NCBI GenBank assembly: GCA_035552775.1
Contig: DASZKW010000096.1
Location: forward strand, 11,281-75,280
DNA from: DASZKW01 sp035552775
GTDB lineage: Bacteria; Actinomycetota; Acidimicrobiia; Acidimicrobiales; Palsa-688
DNA length: 64,000 nucleotides
Direction: 5' to 3'
Shown here: positions 15,926-24,224 of the stretch, piece by piece
Layout: each line of letters opens with the position of its first letter
Position numbering within the stretch: the stretch's first letter is position 1
Translations under genes and position numbers: made by a program
The notes under the pieces: model-generated
Told to the model about the DNA's origin: nothing
What the model saw: only the letters and a program-made list of their open reading frames with translations
The model's database searches: none

Positions 15926-16497
15926 GGCCCGGTCGGGATCCCCCCGGGGTCACCGGCCGCAGCCATGACGGCGGCCAGCTCGTCCCAGGTGTAGGCCCGT
16001 CCCCCCGCCCTTACCTGGCCCCCCTCGACGAGGACGAAGGTGGATGCCGCGCTCACGCCGTATGCCTCCCAGGTGTCGCTCGACATCACAACGGGGAGCC
16101 CAGCGGGAGCGACTCGGCGCACCGCCTCGGGACGCTCCGTGGATGGGCTCGGTGTGACCACCGCCACCGAGGGACCAAGGAGCGCCCTCCGGGCGCTCCC
16201 GAGCGCGCTCCACCACATCGCGCACTCGCGGCAGCCCTCTGTCAGGAACGCCAGCAGCACTGGGTCCGCTCCTGGCCCCACCGCTACGGTGACCGGCGCC
16301 CCCCTGGGGTCGACGCCGGCGACCGCCGGCGCCGGGGCGCCGACGCAGCGAAGAGGTTGGGGCGCCGGCCCGGTGTTCGAAGCGGGCGCACGCCCGGGCA
16401 CGGCAGCGGTTCGCCGGGTCTGGGTGCGCAGCAGGCCGAACACCAAGACGCCGAGCAAGGCGATGGCAACGGCCTCGATCACCACCAGGGCTCCCAC
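15922..16497 (-). CDS. Membrane-anchored thioredoxin-fold (TlpA/AhpC-like) protein
   Basis: This is a 191-residue protein. An N-terminal membrane anchor ('ALVVIEAVAIALLGVLVFGL') is followed by a Pro/Ala linker and a thioredoxin-like domain. The active-site region reads 'FLTEGCRECAMWW', a C-x-x-C motif, and later 'GLPVVMSSDTWEAYGVSA' includes the region before the expected cis-Pro strand. It may reduce or form disulfides outside the membrane. GTG 16497 is supported by TACCGT 6 nt upstream on the minus strand. Its substrate is unknown. Confidence 0.75.
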   Translation of the reverse strand: MGALVVIEAVAIALLGVLVFGLLRTQTRRTAAVPGRAPASNTGPAPQPLRCVGAPAPAVAGVDPRGAPVTVAVGPGADPVLLAFLTEGCRECAMWWSALGSARRALLGPSVAVVTPSPSTERPEAVRRVAPAGLPVVMSSDTWEAYGVSAASTFVLVEGGQVRAGGRAYTWDELAAVMAAAGDPGGIPTGP

Positions 16498-16503
16498 GGG
16501 TCG

Positions 16504-16509
16504 ACGGTA
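16504..16509 (-). promoter_or_regulatory. -10 box TACCGT for the thioredoxin-fold gene (leaderless)
   Basis: On the minus strand TACCGT ends 6 nt before the GTG at 16497, which decides the start of that gene. Confidence 0.5.
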
Positions 16510-16563
16510 GCTCCGCCGGCCGCCGGGTCGACTGGCGGTCGTGCCGCGTGCAAGTCTGCCACG

Positions 16564-17226
16564 GTGAGGATCGGAGTTTTCGGCGCTACGGGCCCGGCGG
16601 GTCAGGCCGTCGCCGTGCAGTTCGCAGCCATCGGCACCGAGGTCGTCGTCGGGTCGCGTTCGCTGGAACGCGCTGAAGCCACCGTGTCTTCGCTCACACA
16701 GCGCTGGGCCGGGCGGGAGCTGGCCCTGGTGGCCGGTGACAACGCCGCAGCCGCCGGCGCCGACGTCGTGGTCCTGGCCACGCCTTGGGAAGGTGCGCTG
16801 GCCACCGTGACCGACCATGCTGGCGCGCTGGAAGGCAAGATCTTGATTTCCATGGTCAACATCCTCACCAGATGGGGAGGCCACATGGTCCCCCTGGTCC
16901 CCCCGAGCGGCTCCGTCTCCCAGGCCGTCGCGGCAGCGGTTCCCGGTACCAGTGTGGCCGGTGCCTTTCACCACCTGCCCGCCGTGCCTTGGGCGGACCT
17001 CGATCACCCGCTCGAAGCCGACGTCCTCGTGTGCGCAGATCAGCGACCCACCGCCCGCCAGGTCGTCGACCTCGTGGACGGACTGCCCGGGCTCCGGGGC
17101 ATCGACGCCGGTGGCCTCGGAAGCGCCATGGCCATCGAGGCGATCACCGCCACCCTGTTGGAGGTCAACCGTCGCTACAAGACGCACGCAGCCCTGCGCC
17201 TCACCGGCCTCGACGGCCGCCCATGA
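16564..17226 (+). CDS. npdG: NADPH:F420 reductase (F420-dependent NADP oxidoreductase)
   Basis: This is a 220-residue Rossmann protein of the Fno/NpdG family. It has the short nucleotide motif 'IGVFGATGPAGQAVAVQFAA', 'VVVGSRSLERAE', 'DVVVLATPWEGALATV' and 'VAGAFHHLPAVPWADLD'. The family transfers hydride between NADPH and deazaflavin F420. A functional F420 pool fits an actinobacterium, and the luciferase-like enzyme at 5-6 kb belongs to a family that can use F420. The start is GTG 16564. Its stop overlaps the ATG of mshC (ATGA), so the two redox genes are co-translated. Confidence 0.85.
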   Translation: MRIGVFGATGPAGQAVAVQFAAIGTEVVVGSRSLERAEATVSSLTQRWAGRELALVAGDNAAAAGADVVVLATPWEGALATVTDHAGALEGKILISMVNILTRWGGHMVPLVPPSGSVSQAVAAAVPGTSVAGAFHHLPAVPWADLDHPLEADVLVCADQRPTARQVVDLVDGLPGLRGIDAGGLGSAMAIEAITATLLEVNRRYKTHAALRLTGLDGRP

Positions 17227-18347
17227 CGGCGGGGCCCATGCGGCTGTACGACACCGCCCGCCGGGCGGTGGTGGCCTTTTCACCGGGACCGACGGTGACC
17301 ATGTACACGTGTGGGATAACGCCCTACGACTCCGCCCATCTCGGGCACGCGGCGACGTACCTGACATATGACGTGTTGCAGCGGCGTCTGCGCGATCGGG
17401 GCCACCGCACCCAGTGTGTCCGAAACGTCACCGACGTCGACGACGATATCTTGCGCAAGGCCCGCACCCTCGGCGTGCACTACCTGGACCTGGCCGCCGA
17501 GGAGATGGCCCGCTTCGACGAGGACATGCGGGCCCTCAACCTGCTCCCCGCGTTTTGTGAACCCCGCGCCACGTCTGCCATCCCGGACATACTCGGCTTC
17601 ATCGGCATGGTCCTCGAGTCGGGACACGCCTACCAGGCGGGCGGCGGCGTCTATTTCGACGTTTCGTCTTTCCCCGGCTTTGGTCGGGTGAGCAACCTGG
17701 ACCGGGCCACGATGCTCGAGCTGGCCGCCGAGCGCGGCGGCAACCCCGACGATCCCCATAAGCGCGAACCCCTCGACTTCGTCCTCTGGCAACCGTCGGC
17801 GCCAGACGAGCCGGCCTGGGAGTCGCTGTGGGGTCCGGGGCGCCCGGGATGGCACATCGAGTGCTCGGCCCTCGCCATGCGCGAGCTCGGGGAGACCATC
17901 GACTTGCACGGTGGAGGCGACGACCTGATCTTTCCCCACCACGAGTGCGAGGCAGCCCAGTCCGAAGCGGCCACCGGCGTGCCGTTCGTCCGCCACTGGA
18001 TGCACGTCGGGATGGTGCGCCTCGGTGGCACCAAGATGTCCAAGTCCCTCGGCAACCTCGTCTTCGTCCACGATCTGCTGAAGGAGTGGGATGCCCAGTC
18101 GATCCGCCTGGCGGTGATCGGCCATCACTACCGCGACAGCTGGGAGTGGACCGACGCGGCGATGGCCGCGGCCGCCCAACGCCTGAGCCGTTGGCGCGCC
18201 GCCGGACCTGGGGACGGCGCCGTGGAGGAGGTGCGCCGCGCCCTCGACGACGACCTGGACACAGTGGCGGCGATTGCGGCCATCGACCGTGCCGTCACCG
18301 CAGGCCGGGGAGTGTCGGTCGCCGCTGCCCTCCTGGGTGTGAAGTGA
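17223..18347 (+). CDS. mshC: Cysteine:glucosaminyl-inositol ligase MshC (mycothiol biosynthesis)
   Basis: This is a 374-residue cysteinyl-tRNA-synthetase-like protein without the tRNA-binding C-terminus. The zinc and cysteine site begins at Cys30 ('MYTCGITPYDSAHLGHAATY'), with the HIGH-like 'HLGHA'. 'GWHIECSAL' and 'FPHHECEAAQS' give further zinc ligands, and KMSKS is exact at about residue 271. The 'ITPYD-x-x-HLGHAATY' form and the tail 'HHYRDSWEWT' match MshC rather than CysS. MshC joins cysteine to GlcN-inositol in mycothiol synthesis. Some length is missing compared with the usual 400-410 residues, but all catalytic motifs are present. Confidence 0.85.
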   Translation: MTAGPMRLYDTARRAVVAFSPGPTVTMYTCGITPYDSAHLGHAATYLTYDVLQRRLRDRGHRTQCVRNVTDVDDDILRKARTLGVHYLDLAAEEMARFDEDMRALNLLPAFCEPRATSAIPDILGFIGMVLESGHAYQAGGGVYFDVSSFPGFGRVSNLDRATMLELAAERGGNPDDPHKREPLDFVLWQPSAPDEPAWESLWGPGRPGWHIECSALAMRELGETIDLHGGGDDLIFPHHECEAAQSEAATGVPFVRHWMHVGMVRLGGTKMSKSLGNLVFVHDLLKEWDAQSIRLAVIGHHYRDSWEWTDAAMAAAAQRLSRWRAAGPGDGAVEEVRRALDDDLDTVAAIAAIDRAVTAGRGVSVAAALLGVK

Positions 18348-18465
18348 TCCGGCTTCACGCCGGCGATGGCCCGCGGGTGGCGGGGCGCAGCCGGACAGGT
18401 CGTCGAGGTGTTGGGAGTCGAGGATTGACCGCCCCGATGTCGACGAGTCAGCGGTCGACCGCCCG

Positions 18466-19029
18466 ATGAGCCTCGATCACCTGTGGGCCGGGTGGCGCGC
18501 CCCTTTCGTCGATGGGACAACCGGCTCGGGGGGTCGCGACCAGGGGAGCGCGCCGGGTCGCGACCAGGGGAGCGCGCCGGCAACGGCGTGCGTGTTCTGC
18601 CGGATCCTCAACAGCGGACTCCCCGACGCCGAGTCACACGTGCTGTGGCGTCACCCGGGGGGGAGAGTCATAGCCCTCCTCAACGCCTACCCGTACACGA
18701 GCGGTCACCTCATGGTGATGCCGGTGCGCCACGTCGCCGACCTGGAGGCCCTCGAGGCGGGGGAGCTGGACGAGATCATGGAGGGCGTCTCCGCCGCGGC
18801 GAGGGCCCTGAAGGCCGCCTACAGGCCTGACGGCCTGAACCTCGGAGCGAACCTGGGTGAGGCCGCCGGCGCCGGCGTCCCCGGTCACCTTCATCTCCAC
18901 GTCCTGCCGCGATGGAGCGGTGACACCAACTTCATGACCGCCGTTGCCGACACCCGCGTCCTGCCCGAGGCGCTGTCGGCCAGCGCCGCCCGTGTGCGTG
19001 GCGCATGGGCCGGACTCGCTTCAACCTGA
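18466..19029 (+). CDS. HIT-family nucleotide hydrolase/transferase with a repeat insertion near the N-terminus
   Basis: This is a 187-residue histidine-triad protein. The active site 'HLHLHVLPRW' and the zinc-type 'CVFCRIL' are present. In actinobacteria this gene precedes pgsA in the PIM cluster, as here, although an EF-G-like gene now intervenes on the other strand. A 24-bp perfect tandem repeat adds GRDQGSAP twice between the conserved N-terminal 'LDHLWAGWR' and the CVFC motif. The ATG start keeps the conserved N-terminus. Confidence 0.87.
   Translation: MSLDHLWAGWRAPFVDGTTGSGGRDQGSAPGRDQGSAPATACVFCRILNSGLPDAESHVLWRHPGGRVIALLNAYPYTSGHLMVMPVRHVADLEALEAGELDEIMEGVSAAARALKAAYRPDGLNLGANLGEAAGAGVPGHLHLHVLPRWSGDTNFMTAVADTRVLPEALSASAARVRGAWAGLAST
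18531..18578 (+). repeat. Tandem 24-bp repeat (2 copies) inside the HIT gene
   Basis: Two identical 24-bp units lie back to back and encode GRDQGSAP twice in frame. The unit contains the palindrome GGTCGCGACC. The repeat falls in a linker, so the fold is probably not affected. Confidence 0.85.
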
Positions 19030-19079
19030 GAGGCCTATGCGGCTCTGCCGGCGCTGGTCGCCCCCACCCCGGCCGCCCC

Positions 19080-21149
19080 TCAGTTGTTTTCGCGGCGGAG
19101 CTTCTCCGACAGCTGCGGGGGTACAGGGTCGTAGCGCTCGTGGCGGGCGGAGAAACGGCCCCGGCCGCCGGTCATGGAGCGCAGGTCGACCGAGTAGCGC
19201 AGGATCTCCGACGTGGGGACGAGGGCGGTGACGCACGACTCACCCTCGTCGACCGCCTCGCTGCCCTGCACCCGGCCCCGCCGGCCGTTGAGGTCGCCCA
19301 TCACGTCGCCCTGGAACTGGTCGGGCACGGTGACCTCGAGTCGTGAGATCGGCTCGAGCAGCACGGGCTGCGCTTTCGCCAACGCCTCCCTGAACGCCAA
19401 CGATCCCGCCATTTTGAAGCTCATCTCCGAGGAGTCGACCGGGTGGTACTTGCCGTCGAAGCACGTCGCCCGCACGTCGACCACCGGCCAGCCGAACGCC
19501 CCTCCTGAGCTCATGGCCTCCTCGACGCCCTTGGCGACGGCGGGGATGAGCTGGCGGGGGATCACCCCACCGACGATCTTGTCGACGAACTCGAAGCCGG
19601 CGCCGCGCTGTAGGGGTTCCAGGCGCAGGCTGGCCACGCCGAACTGTCCGTGGCCCCCGGTCTGCTTCTTGTATTTGCCTTCCGCCTCGGCTGCCCCCGT
19701 GATCGTCTCCCGGTAGGGGACGACGACCTCCTCGGTCTGCACCACGACGCCGAGGCGGGCCAGGCGCTCGGTGGCCACGGCCAGATGGGTCTCGCCCATG
19801 CCGGCGAGCAGCGTCTGGTGGGTCTCGTCGTCACGGCGGACCCTCAGAGCCGGATCCTCCTCCGTCAGGCGGTGCAGTGCGGTCATCAACTTGTCCTCGT
19901 CCCCCTTGGAGCGGGGGGTGATGGCCACGGCGAGGACAGGCTCGGGGAGCGCCACGGCCGGGACGGTAACCGGGCTTCCCCGCCCGGCCAAGGTGTCGCC
20001 GGTGACCACGTCCGTCAGCTTGGCGACAGCGCCGAAATCGCCGGCGGCGACGTCTTCGAGGGTCAACTGCTCCTTTCCCCGCAGGCTGAACGCCGCATGC
20101 AGGCGCTCGTCGTTGTGGGTGCGGGTATTGGTGAGCACGGCGTCGGGCTTGAGGGTCCCGGACAGGACCTTGAACAGGGAGATCTTGCCCACGAAGGGGT
20201 CGGCCATGGTCTTCCACACCCACGCCAGGGGCGTGCCCGACGGATCGGGGGCGACGTCGACCGCTGCGCCCCCCTCATTCGGGTCTCCGGCGTGCACGGT
20301 GACCGCCGGGCGGTCGAGTGGGGAGGGGCCGATCTCACATATGAAGTTGGCCAGGCGGTCGACGGCGATGCGGCGCGAGGCCGAGCCGCACACCACGGGG
20401 AAGACCTGCGCGGACGCAACGCCGTGGGCGAGGGTTTTCTCCAACTCGTCGAGGCTCAGCGTGTCACCTTCGAGGTAGCGCTCCGTCAGGTCGTCGTCGG
20501 CCACGACTATCCCCTCGACCAGTGACTCGTGGACCTGGCGCTCGCTCGCCTCCATCTCGTCGGGTATGGGCCCGGTCACAGCCGTCCCGTCGTCGTAGGT
20601 GATGGCGGTGTCGGACAGGAGGTCGGCCACCCCCCGGAAGGAGGCCTCGTCGCCGATCGGCAGCTCGAGGGGCGCGATGCCGGCGCCGAAGACGGCCTGG
20701 AGCTGCTCGAGGGTGCGCGTGAAGCTGGCCCGCTCGCGGTCCAGCTTGTTGACGAAGATCATGCGGGGCAGCCCGAGACCGGCGGCGGCCTTCCACATCA
20801 GCTCGGTCTGGACCTCCACGCCCTCGACCGCGCTGACCACGAAGATCGCCATGTCGGCCACCCCCAGAGCGGCCTCGGCCTCGGCGGCGAAGTCGGCGTA
20901 GCCGGGACAGTCGAGGACGTTGATCTTGTGGTCGTGCCACTCGATCGGCGCCAGGGCGACCGACACCGAGATGCGGCGCTTGTGCTCCTCGGGTTCGAAG
21001 TCGGTGACCGTCGTGCCGTCCTCGACGCGTCCGGGCCGGCCGATGGCGCCGGCGCAGTGCAGCAGCGCCTCGGTGAGCGTCGTCTTACCGGATCCACCGT
21101 GGCCCACGAGGGCGACGTTGCGGACCTTCGCCGGCGGGTAACCCTTCAT
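19080..21149 (-). CDS. EF-G-like translational GTPase (FusA2-type)
   Basis: This is a 689-residue protein with all five EF-G domains. The GTPase motifs are G1 'VGHGGSGKTTLTEALL', G3 'DCPGYADF' (EF-G has DTPGHVDF) and G4 'NKLD'. The altered G3 and the short insert region match the second EF-G-like family found in actinobacteria (FusA2-like), which lacks a defined translocase role. A clear AGGAGG lies just upstream of ATG 21149, so this mRNA has a leader, unlike many neighbours. It interrupts the usual HIT-pgsA gene order. Confidence 0.88.
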   Translation of the reverse strand: MKGYPPAKVRNVALVGHGGSGKTTLTEALLHCAGAIGRPGRVEDGTTVTDFEPEEHKRRISVSVALAPIEWHDHKINVLDCPGYADFAAEAEAALGVADMAIFVVSAVEGVEVQTELMWKAAAGLGLPRMIFVNKLDRERASFTRTLEQLQAVFGAGIAPLELPIGDEASFRGVADLLSDTAITYDDGTAVTGPIPDEMEASERQVHESLVEGIVVADDDLTERYLEGDTLSLDELEKTLAHGVASAQVFPVVCGSASRRIAVDRLANFICEIGPSPLDRPAVTVHAGDPNEGGAAVDVAPDPSGTPLAWVWKTMADPFVGKISLFKVLSGTLKPDAVLTNTRTHNDERLHAAFSLRGKEQLTLEDVAAGDFGAVAKLTDVVTGDTLAGRGSPVTVPAVALPEPVLAVAITPRSKGDEDKLMTALHRLTEEDPALRVRRDDETHQTLLAGMGETHLAVATERLARLGVVVQTEEVVVPYRETITGAAEAEGKYKKQTGGHGQFGVASLRLEPLQRGAGFEFVDKIVGGVIPRQLIPAVAKGVEEAMSSGGAFGWPVVDVRATCFDGKYHPVDSSEMSFKMAGSLAFREALAKAQPVLLEPISRLEVTVPDQFQGDVMGDLNGRRGRVQGSEAVDEGESCVTALVPTSEILRYSVDLRSMTGGRGRFSARHERYDPVPPQLSEKLRRENN

Positions 21150-21267
21150 AGGAGTACCACCTCCTTTCAGTTCCCCACGGACCCCCCGGCCCGGGCCTGC
21201 TCTGCAGTGGGAGCGAGCGTAGTGCCGTCGCGCACCACTGGTCCTGCCACTGCTTCGTACCTGGTGC

Positions 21268-21322
21268 TAACCTTGGTCAGGCAGCCTTCACACGCTGTGA
21301 GCCACTGAGAGCCACTGGCTCT
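21268..21322 (+). promoter_or_regulatory. pgsA 5' leader with direct repeats and a near-perfect inverted repeat
   Basis: A TAACCT hexamer (21268-21273) may be the pgsA promoter. The leader then holds two GAGCCACTG direct repeats 10 bp apart (21299-21307, 21309-21317) and the inverted repeat AGAGCCA-C-TGGCTCT (21308-21322), which ends 20 bp before the GTG. Either an operator or an RNA hairpin near the ribosome site is possible. Confidence 0.4.
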
Positions 21323-21341
21323 TCCCACAGCACCAGGAGCG

Positions 21342-22151
21342 GTGCCTTTGTTCGACGGACGCTTCCGCGTAGGGGTCGACCGGGTAGTCACCCCGGCCGG
21401 TAACGCCCTCAAGCGGACCGGTCTCTCGCCGGATCATCTTACGGCCCTCGGCCTTGTGCTGGCTGTCCCCGCCGCGCTGGCAATCGGCGCCGGCCACCTC
21501 GGGTTGGGCTTGGTCCTGCTGGTCTGCTCGGCGCTGCCCGACCTGCTCGACGGGGCGCTGGCCAAGGCCACCGGAAGGGCGACGGCGCGCGGCGCCTTTT
21601 TCGACTCGGTCTCCGACAGGATCAGCGACGCCCTCGTGCTCGGAGGTGTCGCCTGGTACCTCCAGGGCCGCGATCACGGCCACGCCGCCCTGCTGCCCTT
21701 CGCCGTGCTCGCCGCGTCCCTGCTGGTCTCATACGAGCGGGCCAAGGCGGAGTCGCTCGGCTTCGAGGCCAAGGGCGGGCTCATGGAGCGCGCCGAGAGG
21801 GTGGTCGTGATATGCGCTGGTCTGGCTTTCAGCGTCGCCCTCATACCCCTGCTGTGGGTGATGCTCGCACTCACGCTGGTCACCGCTGGCCAGCGCTTCG
21901 TCAAGGTCTGGCACCAGGCCAGCGCACCTCCCAAGCCTGAGCCCGCCGCTATGGCGGCGCGCTGGCGGGCGTGGCGGGAGACGACCGGGTGGCCGCCACG
22001 CACCACGGGCTACGCCCGCGGCAGCCGCAGGGCCGGCGCTGCCGGGCGCTGGCACGAGCGGCGGGTGGAGCGCCTCGAGCGCGACGTGGGGCCGGGGGCG
22101 GATGGCGCTCCCCGCAGGCGGGCAAGCCGTTCGGGCACGCGGCGACCCTGA
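21342..22151 (+). CDS. pgsA: CDP-alcohol phosphatidyltransferase, probable phosphatidylinositol-phosphate synthase
   Basis: This is a 269-residue membrane enzyme with about five or six membrane segments. The CDP-alcohol motif reads 'DLLDGALAKATGRATARGAF', then 'FDSVSDR', giving the four Asp ligands D-x2-DG-x2-A ... G-x3-D-x3-D; the usual Arg after Ala is Lys. In the HIT-pgsA-acyltransferase-pimA block this gene makes phosphatidylinositol phosphate, the base of PIMs. The C-terminus has a basic Arg-rich tail of about 70 residues. The GTG start is preceded by AGGAG at unusually short spacing. Confidence 0.85.
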   Translation: MPLFDGRFRVGVDRVVTPAGNALKRTGLSPDHLTALGLVLAVPAALAIGAGHLGLGLVLLVCSALPDLLDGALAKATGRATARGAFFDSVSDRISDALVLGGVAWYLQGRDHGHAALLPFAVLAASLLVSYERAKAESLGFEAKGGLMERAERVVVICAGLAFSVALIPLLWVMLALTLVTAGQRFVKVWHQASAPPKPEPAAMAARWRAWRETTGWPPRTTGYARGSRRAGAAGRWHERRVERLERDVGPGADGAPRRRASRSGTRRP

Positions 22152-23056
22152 ACAGGTTCGGTCTGGCTGGCCCGACGGCCGGCGCCTACCGAGCCGGTGT
22201 CGCCGTGTCCCGGCTCCTTCCTGGGGCGCTCTCTCGCGGCCTGGCCGAGGGGGCAGGGGTCCTAGCCGCTCGAGCCCCGCAGATGGCGTCCCGGCGAGCG
22301 ATGGTCGCACGCCACCTCCGGCGCATCCACGGTCCCGACCTGACGGGAGCGCCCCTCAACCGCATGATCGACGAGGTCTTCGCCTCCTACGCCCGTTACT
22401 GGGCGGAGAGCCTGCGCCTGCCGGGCCTGTCTGGCGCCCAGGTCGACGCCGGCTTCTCCGGCCGGGGCATCGACGAGATCGACCTTGCCCTCGAAGCCGG
22501 GCGGGGAGCCGTCCTCGCGCTGCCCCACCTCGGTGGCTGGGAGTGGGGGGGCACCTGGCTGGCCCAGACCGGCCATCCCGTGACGGTGGTGGTGGAGCAG
22601 CTGCGCTCGGCGGAACTGTTCGAGTGGTTCGTCAGCTTCCGGCGCCGCCTGGGCATGGAGGTCGTCCCGCTCGGACCCGGGGCGGGATCAGCAGCGCTGC
22701 GAGCACTCCGAGCCAACCGGGTAGTGTGCCTGCTCTGCGACCGGGTGGTGGCCCAAACCCCGGGCGTGGAAGTGGTGTTCTTCGGTGAACGAACCCAGCT
22801 GCCCGCGGGTCCGGCCACCCTCGCCATGCGCGCCGGCGCCGCCCTGCTCCCCGCCGCCGTCTACTTCGGGGCGTCCGGCGACGACCACATCGGATTGGTG
22901 CGCCCGCCCCTTGTGACCGAGCGGGCCGGGCGTTTCCGCGACGACGTGGTCACGGGCACCCAGCGGGTGGCAGCCGAGCTCGAGTGGCTCATCCGCCAGG
23001 CCCCCACCCAGTGGCACCTTCTGCAGCCGAACTGGCCGAGCGACGCCCCTGACTAG
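22148..23056 (+). CDS. LpxL/HtrB-family acyltransferase, probable PIM acyltransferase
   Basis: This protein of about 302 residues has the family's H-x4-E active site ('ALPHLGGWEWGG') and downstream 'LLCDRVV' and 'FFGERTQLPAG' motifs. In this cluster it should acylate PIM1 or PIM2 (PatA-like), at the inner face of the membrane. The start is uncertain. CTG 22148 overlaps the pgsA stop and keeps the conserved 'AYRAGVAVSRLLP' segment; the first GTG, at 22205, would remove it. No SD is clear. The stop TAG is part of the TAGTGT hexamer of pimA. Confidence 0.82.
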   Translation: MNRFGLAGPTAGAYRAGVAVSRLLPGALSRGLAEGAGVLAARAPQMASRRAMVARHLRRIHGPDLTGAPLNRMIDEVFASYARYWAESLRLPGLSGAQVDAGFSGRGIDEIDLALEAGRGAVLALPHLGGWEWGGTWLAQTGHPVTVVVEQLRSAELFEWFVSFRRRLGMEVVPLGPGAGSAALRALRANRVVCLLCDRVVAQTPGVEVVFFGERTQLPAGPATLAMRAGAALLPAAVYFGASGDDHIGLVRPPLVTERAGRFRDDVVTGTQRVAAELEWLIRQAPTQWHLLQPNWPSDAPD

Positions 23057-23059
23057 TGT
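23054..23059 (+). promoter_or_regulatory. -10 box TAGTGT for pimA (leaderless), sharing the upstream stop codon
   Basis: TAGTGT lies 7 nt before the pimA GTG. Its first three bases are the TAG stop of the acyltransferase gene. Confidence 0.5.
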
Positions 23060-23066
23060 CCGGCCG

Positions 23067-24152
23067 GTGCGAGTCGGACTCGTCTGCCCCTACAGCCTCA
23101 CGCTTCCCGGCGGGGTGCAGGGACAGGTCCTCGGACTGGCCCGGTCCCTGCGGTCGCAGTCGGTCGCGGCGAGGGTCCTCGGGCCTTGTGACGGTCCGCC
23201 CCCCGAGCCGTGGGTGACGCCGCTCGGCGTGTCGATTCCCACCGCGGCCAACGGTTCCATGGCCGCCATCGCCCCCGACCCGGCGGCGGCACTGCGCACC
23301 CTGCGGTCCTTGCGCGACGAGAACTTCGACGTCGTCCACCTCCACGAGCCGCTCGTTCCCGGCCCCGTGCTCACTGCCCTTGTGTCGAGTGACACACCCC
23401 TCGTGGGGACCTTCCACCGGGCCGGTGCGTTCGCTCTTTCCCGCACGATCCGTCCCCTGGCTCGCTGGGCGGCGGGTCGCCTGGCCGTGCGCTGCGCCGT
23501 GTCCGCCGAGGCGGAAGCCACCGCCGCCGCCGAGCTCGGGGGCACCTACGAGCGTGTGTGGAACGGCATCGACGTCCCCGTGTTCGCCACCGCCACACCC
23601 TGGCCGCGCTCGGGTGACCCAGAGGAACGGATCGTGTTGTTCGTAGGGCGCCACGAACCGCGAAAGGGCCTCGCCGTGCTCCTCGAGGCCATGAGGCGCC
23701 TCGGCCCCGCTGTGCACCTCTGGGTCGCCGGCGAGGGCCCCCAGACGGCGCGGCTGCGTGAAGCGACCCTAGGCGACAGCCGAGTCGAATGGCTGGGCGC
23801 CATCGGTGACGGCGAGAAGTGCCGGCGCCTCCGGGCCGCTGACGTGCTTTGTGCGCCCTCGCTACACGGCGAGAGCTTCGGGGTGGTCCTCCTGGAGGGT
23901 ATGGCGGCGGGCATCTGCGTTGTGGCCAGCGACCTGCCGGGCTACCGCAACGTCGCCCGCGGCGGCCGGGAGGCGTACCTCGTCCCCCCCGGCGACAGCG
24001 TCGCCTTGGCCGACGCCCTCGGTGCCGCGCTCGCCTGTGGACCGGAGACACACGGCCTGGTGACCGCAGGCGCGGCTCGGGCCGAAGAGTTCTCCATGGA
24101 TCGCCTGGCCGATCGCTACGCGGCCATTTACCGGAGCCTGGCGACGGGCTGA
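23067..24152 (+). CDS. pimA: Phosphatidylinositol mannosyltransferase PimA (GT4)
   Basis: This is a 361-residue GT-B glycosyltransferase. The start 'MRVGLVCPYSLTLPGGVQGQ' with the GGVQ-x-Q loop is characteristic of PimA. The C-terminal domain has 'LFVGRHEPRKGLAVLLEA', the donor-binding 'GESFGVVLLEGMAAG' (E-x7-E) and 'PGYRNVARGG'. PimA transfers the first mannose from GDP-mannose to phosphatidylinositol at the cytoplasmic face. Position after pgsA and the acyltransferase supports this. The length fits the family (about 375). Confidence 0.9.
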   Translation: MRVGLVCPYSLTLPGGVQGQVLGLARSLRSQSVAARVLGPCDGPPPEPWVTPLGVSIPTAANGSMAAIAPDPAAALRTLRSLRDENFDVVHLHEPLVPGPVLTALVSSDTPLVGTFHRAGAFALSRTIRPLARWAAGRLAVRCAVSAEAEATAAAELGGTYERVWNGIDVPVFATATPWPRSGDPEERIVLFVGRHEPRKGLAVLLEAMRRLGPAVHLWVAGEGPQTARLREATLGDSRVEWLGAIGDGEKCRRLRAADVLCAPSLHGESFGVVLLEGMAAGICVVASDLPGYRNVARGGREAYLVPPGDSVALADALGAALACGPETHGLVTAGAARAEEFSMDRLADRYAAIYRSLATG

Positions 24153-24209
24153 GCACGTCCGTTGCCACCGCCGACGACAGGGTGGCGCGCCACCGCAGCC
24201 CCCATCGCC

Positions 24210-24215
24210 TACATT
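24210..24215 (+). promoter_or_regulatory. -10 box TACATT for the M48-like gene
   Basis: TACATT is 9 nt before the ATG at 24225, at the long end of the leaderless spacing seen here. Confidence 0.35.
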
Positions 24216-24224
24216 TCATGCTCG

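Noticed and set aside
16498..17367. Extension of the thioredoxin-fold gene into a 481-codon minus-strand frame
   Set aside because: The extra part is antisense to the F420 reductase gene and has no domain. A TACCGT box 6 nt before GTG 16497 gives a good start.
18349..18363. CCGGC-TTCAC-GCCGG hairpin after mshC as a terminator
   Set aside because: There is no T run after the short stem, so intrinsic termination is not supported.
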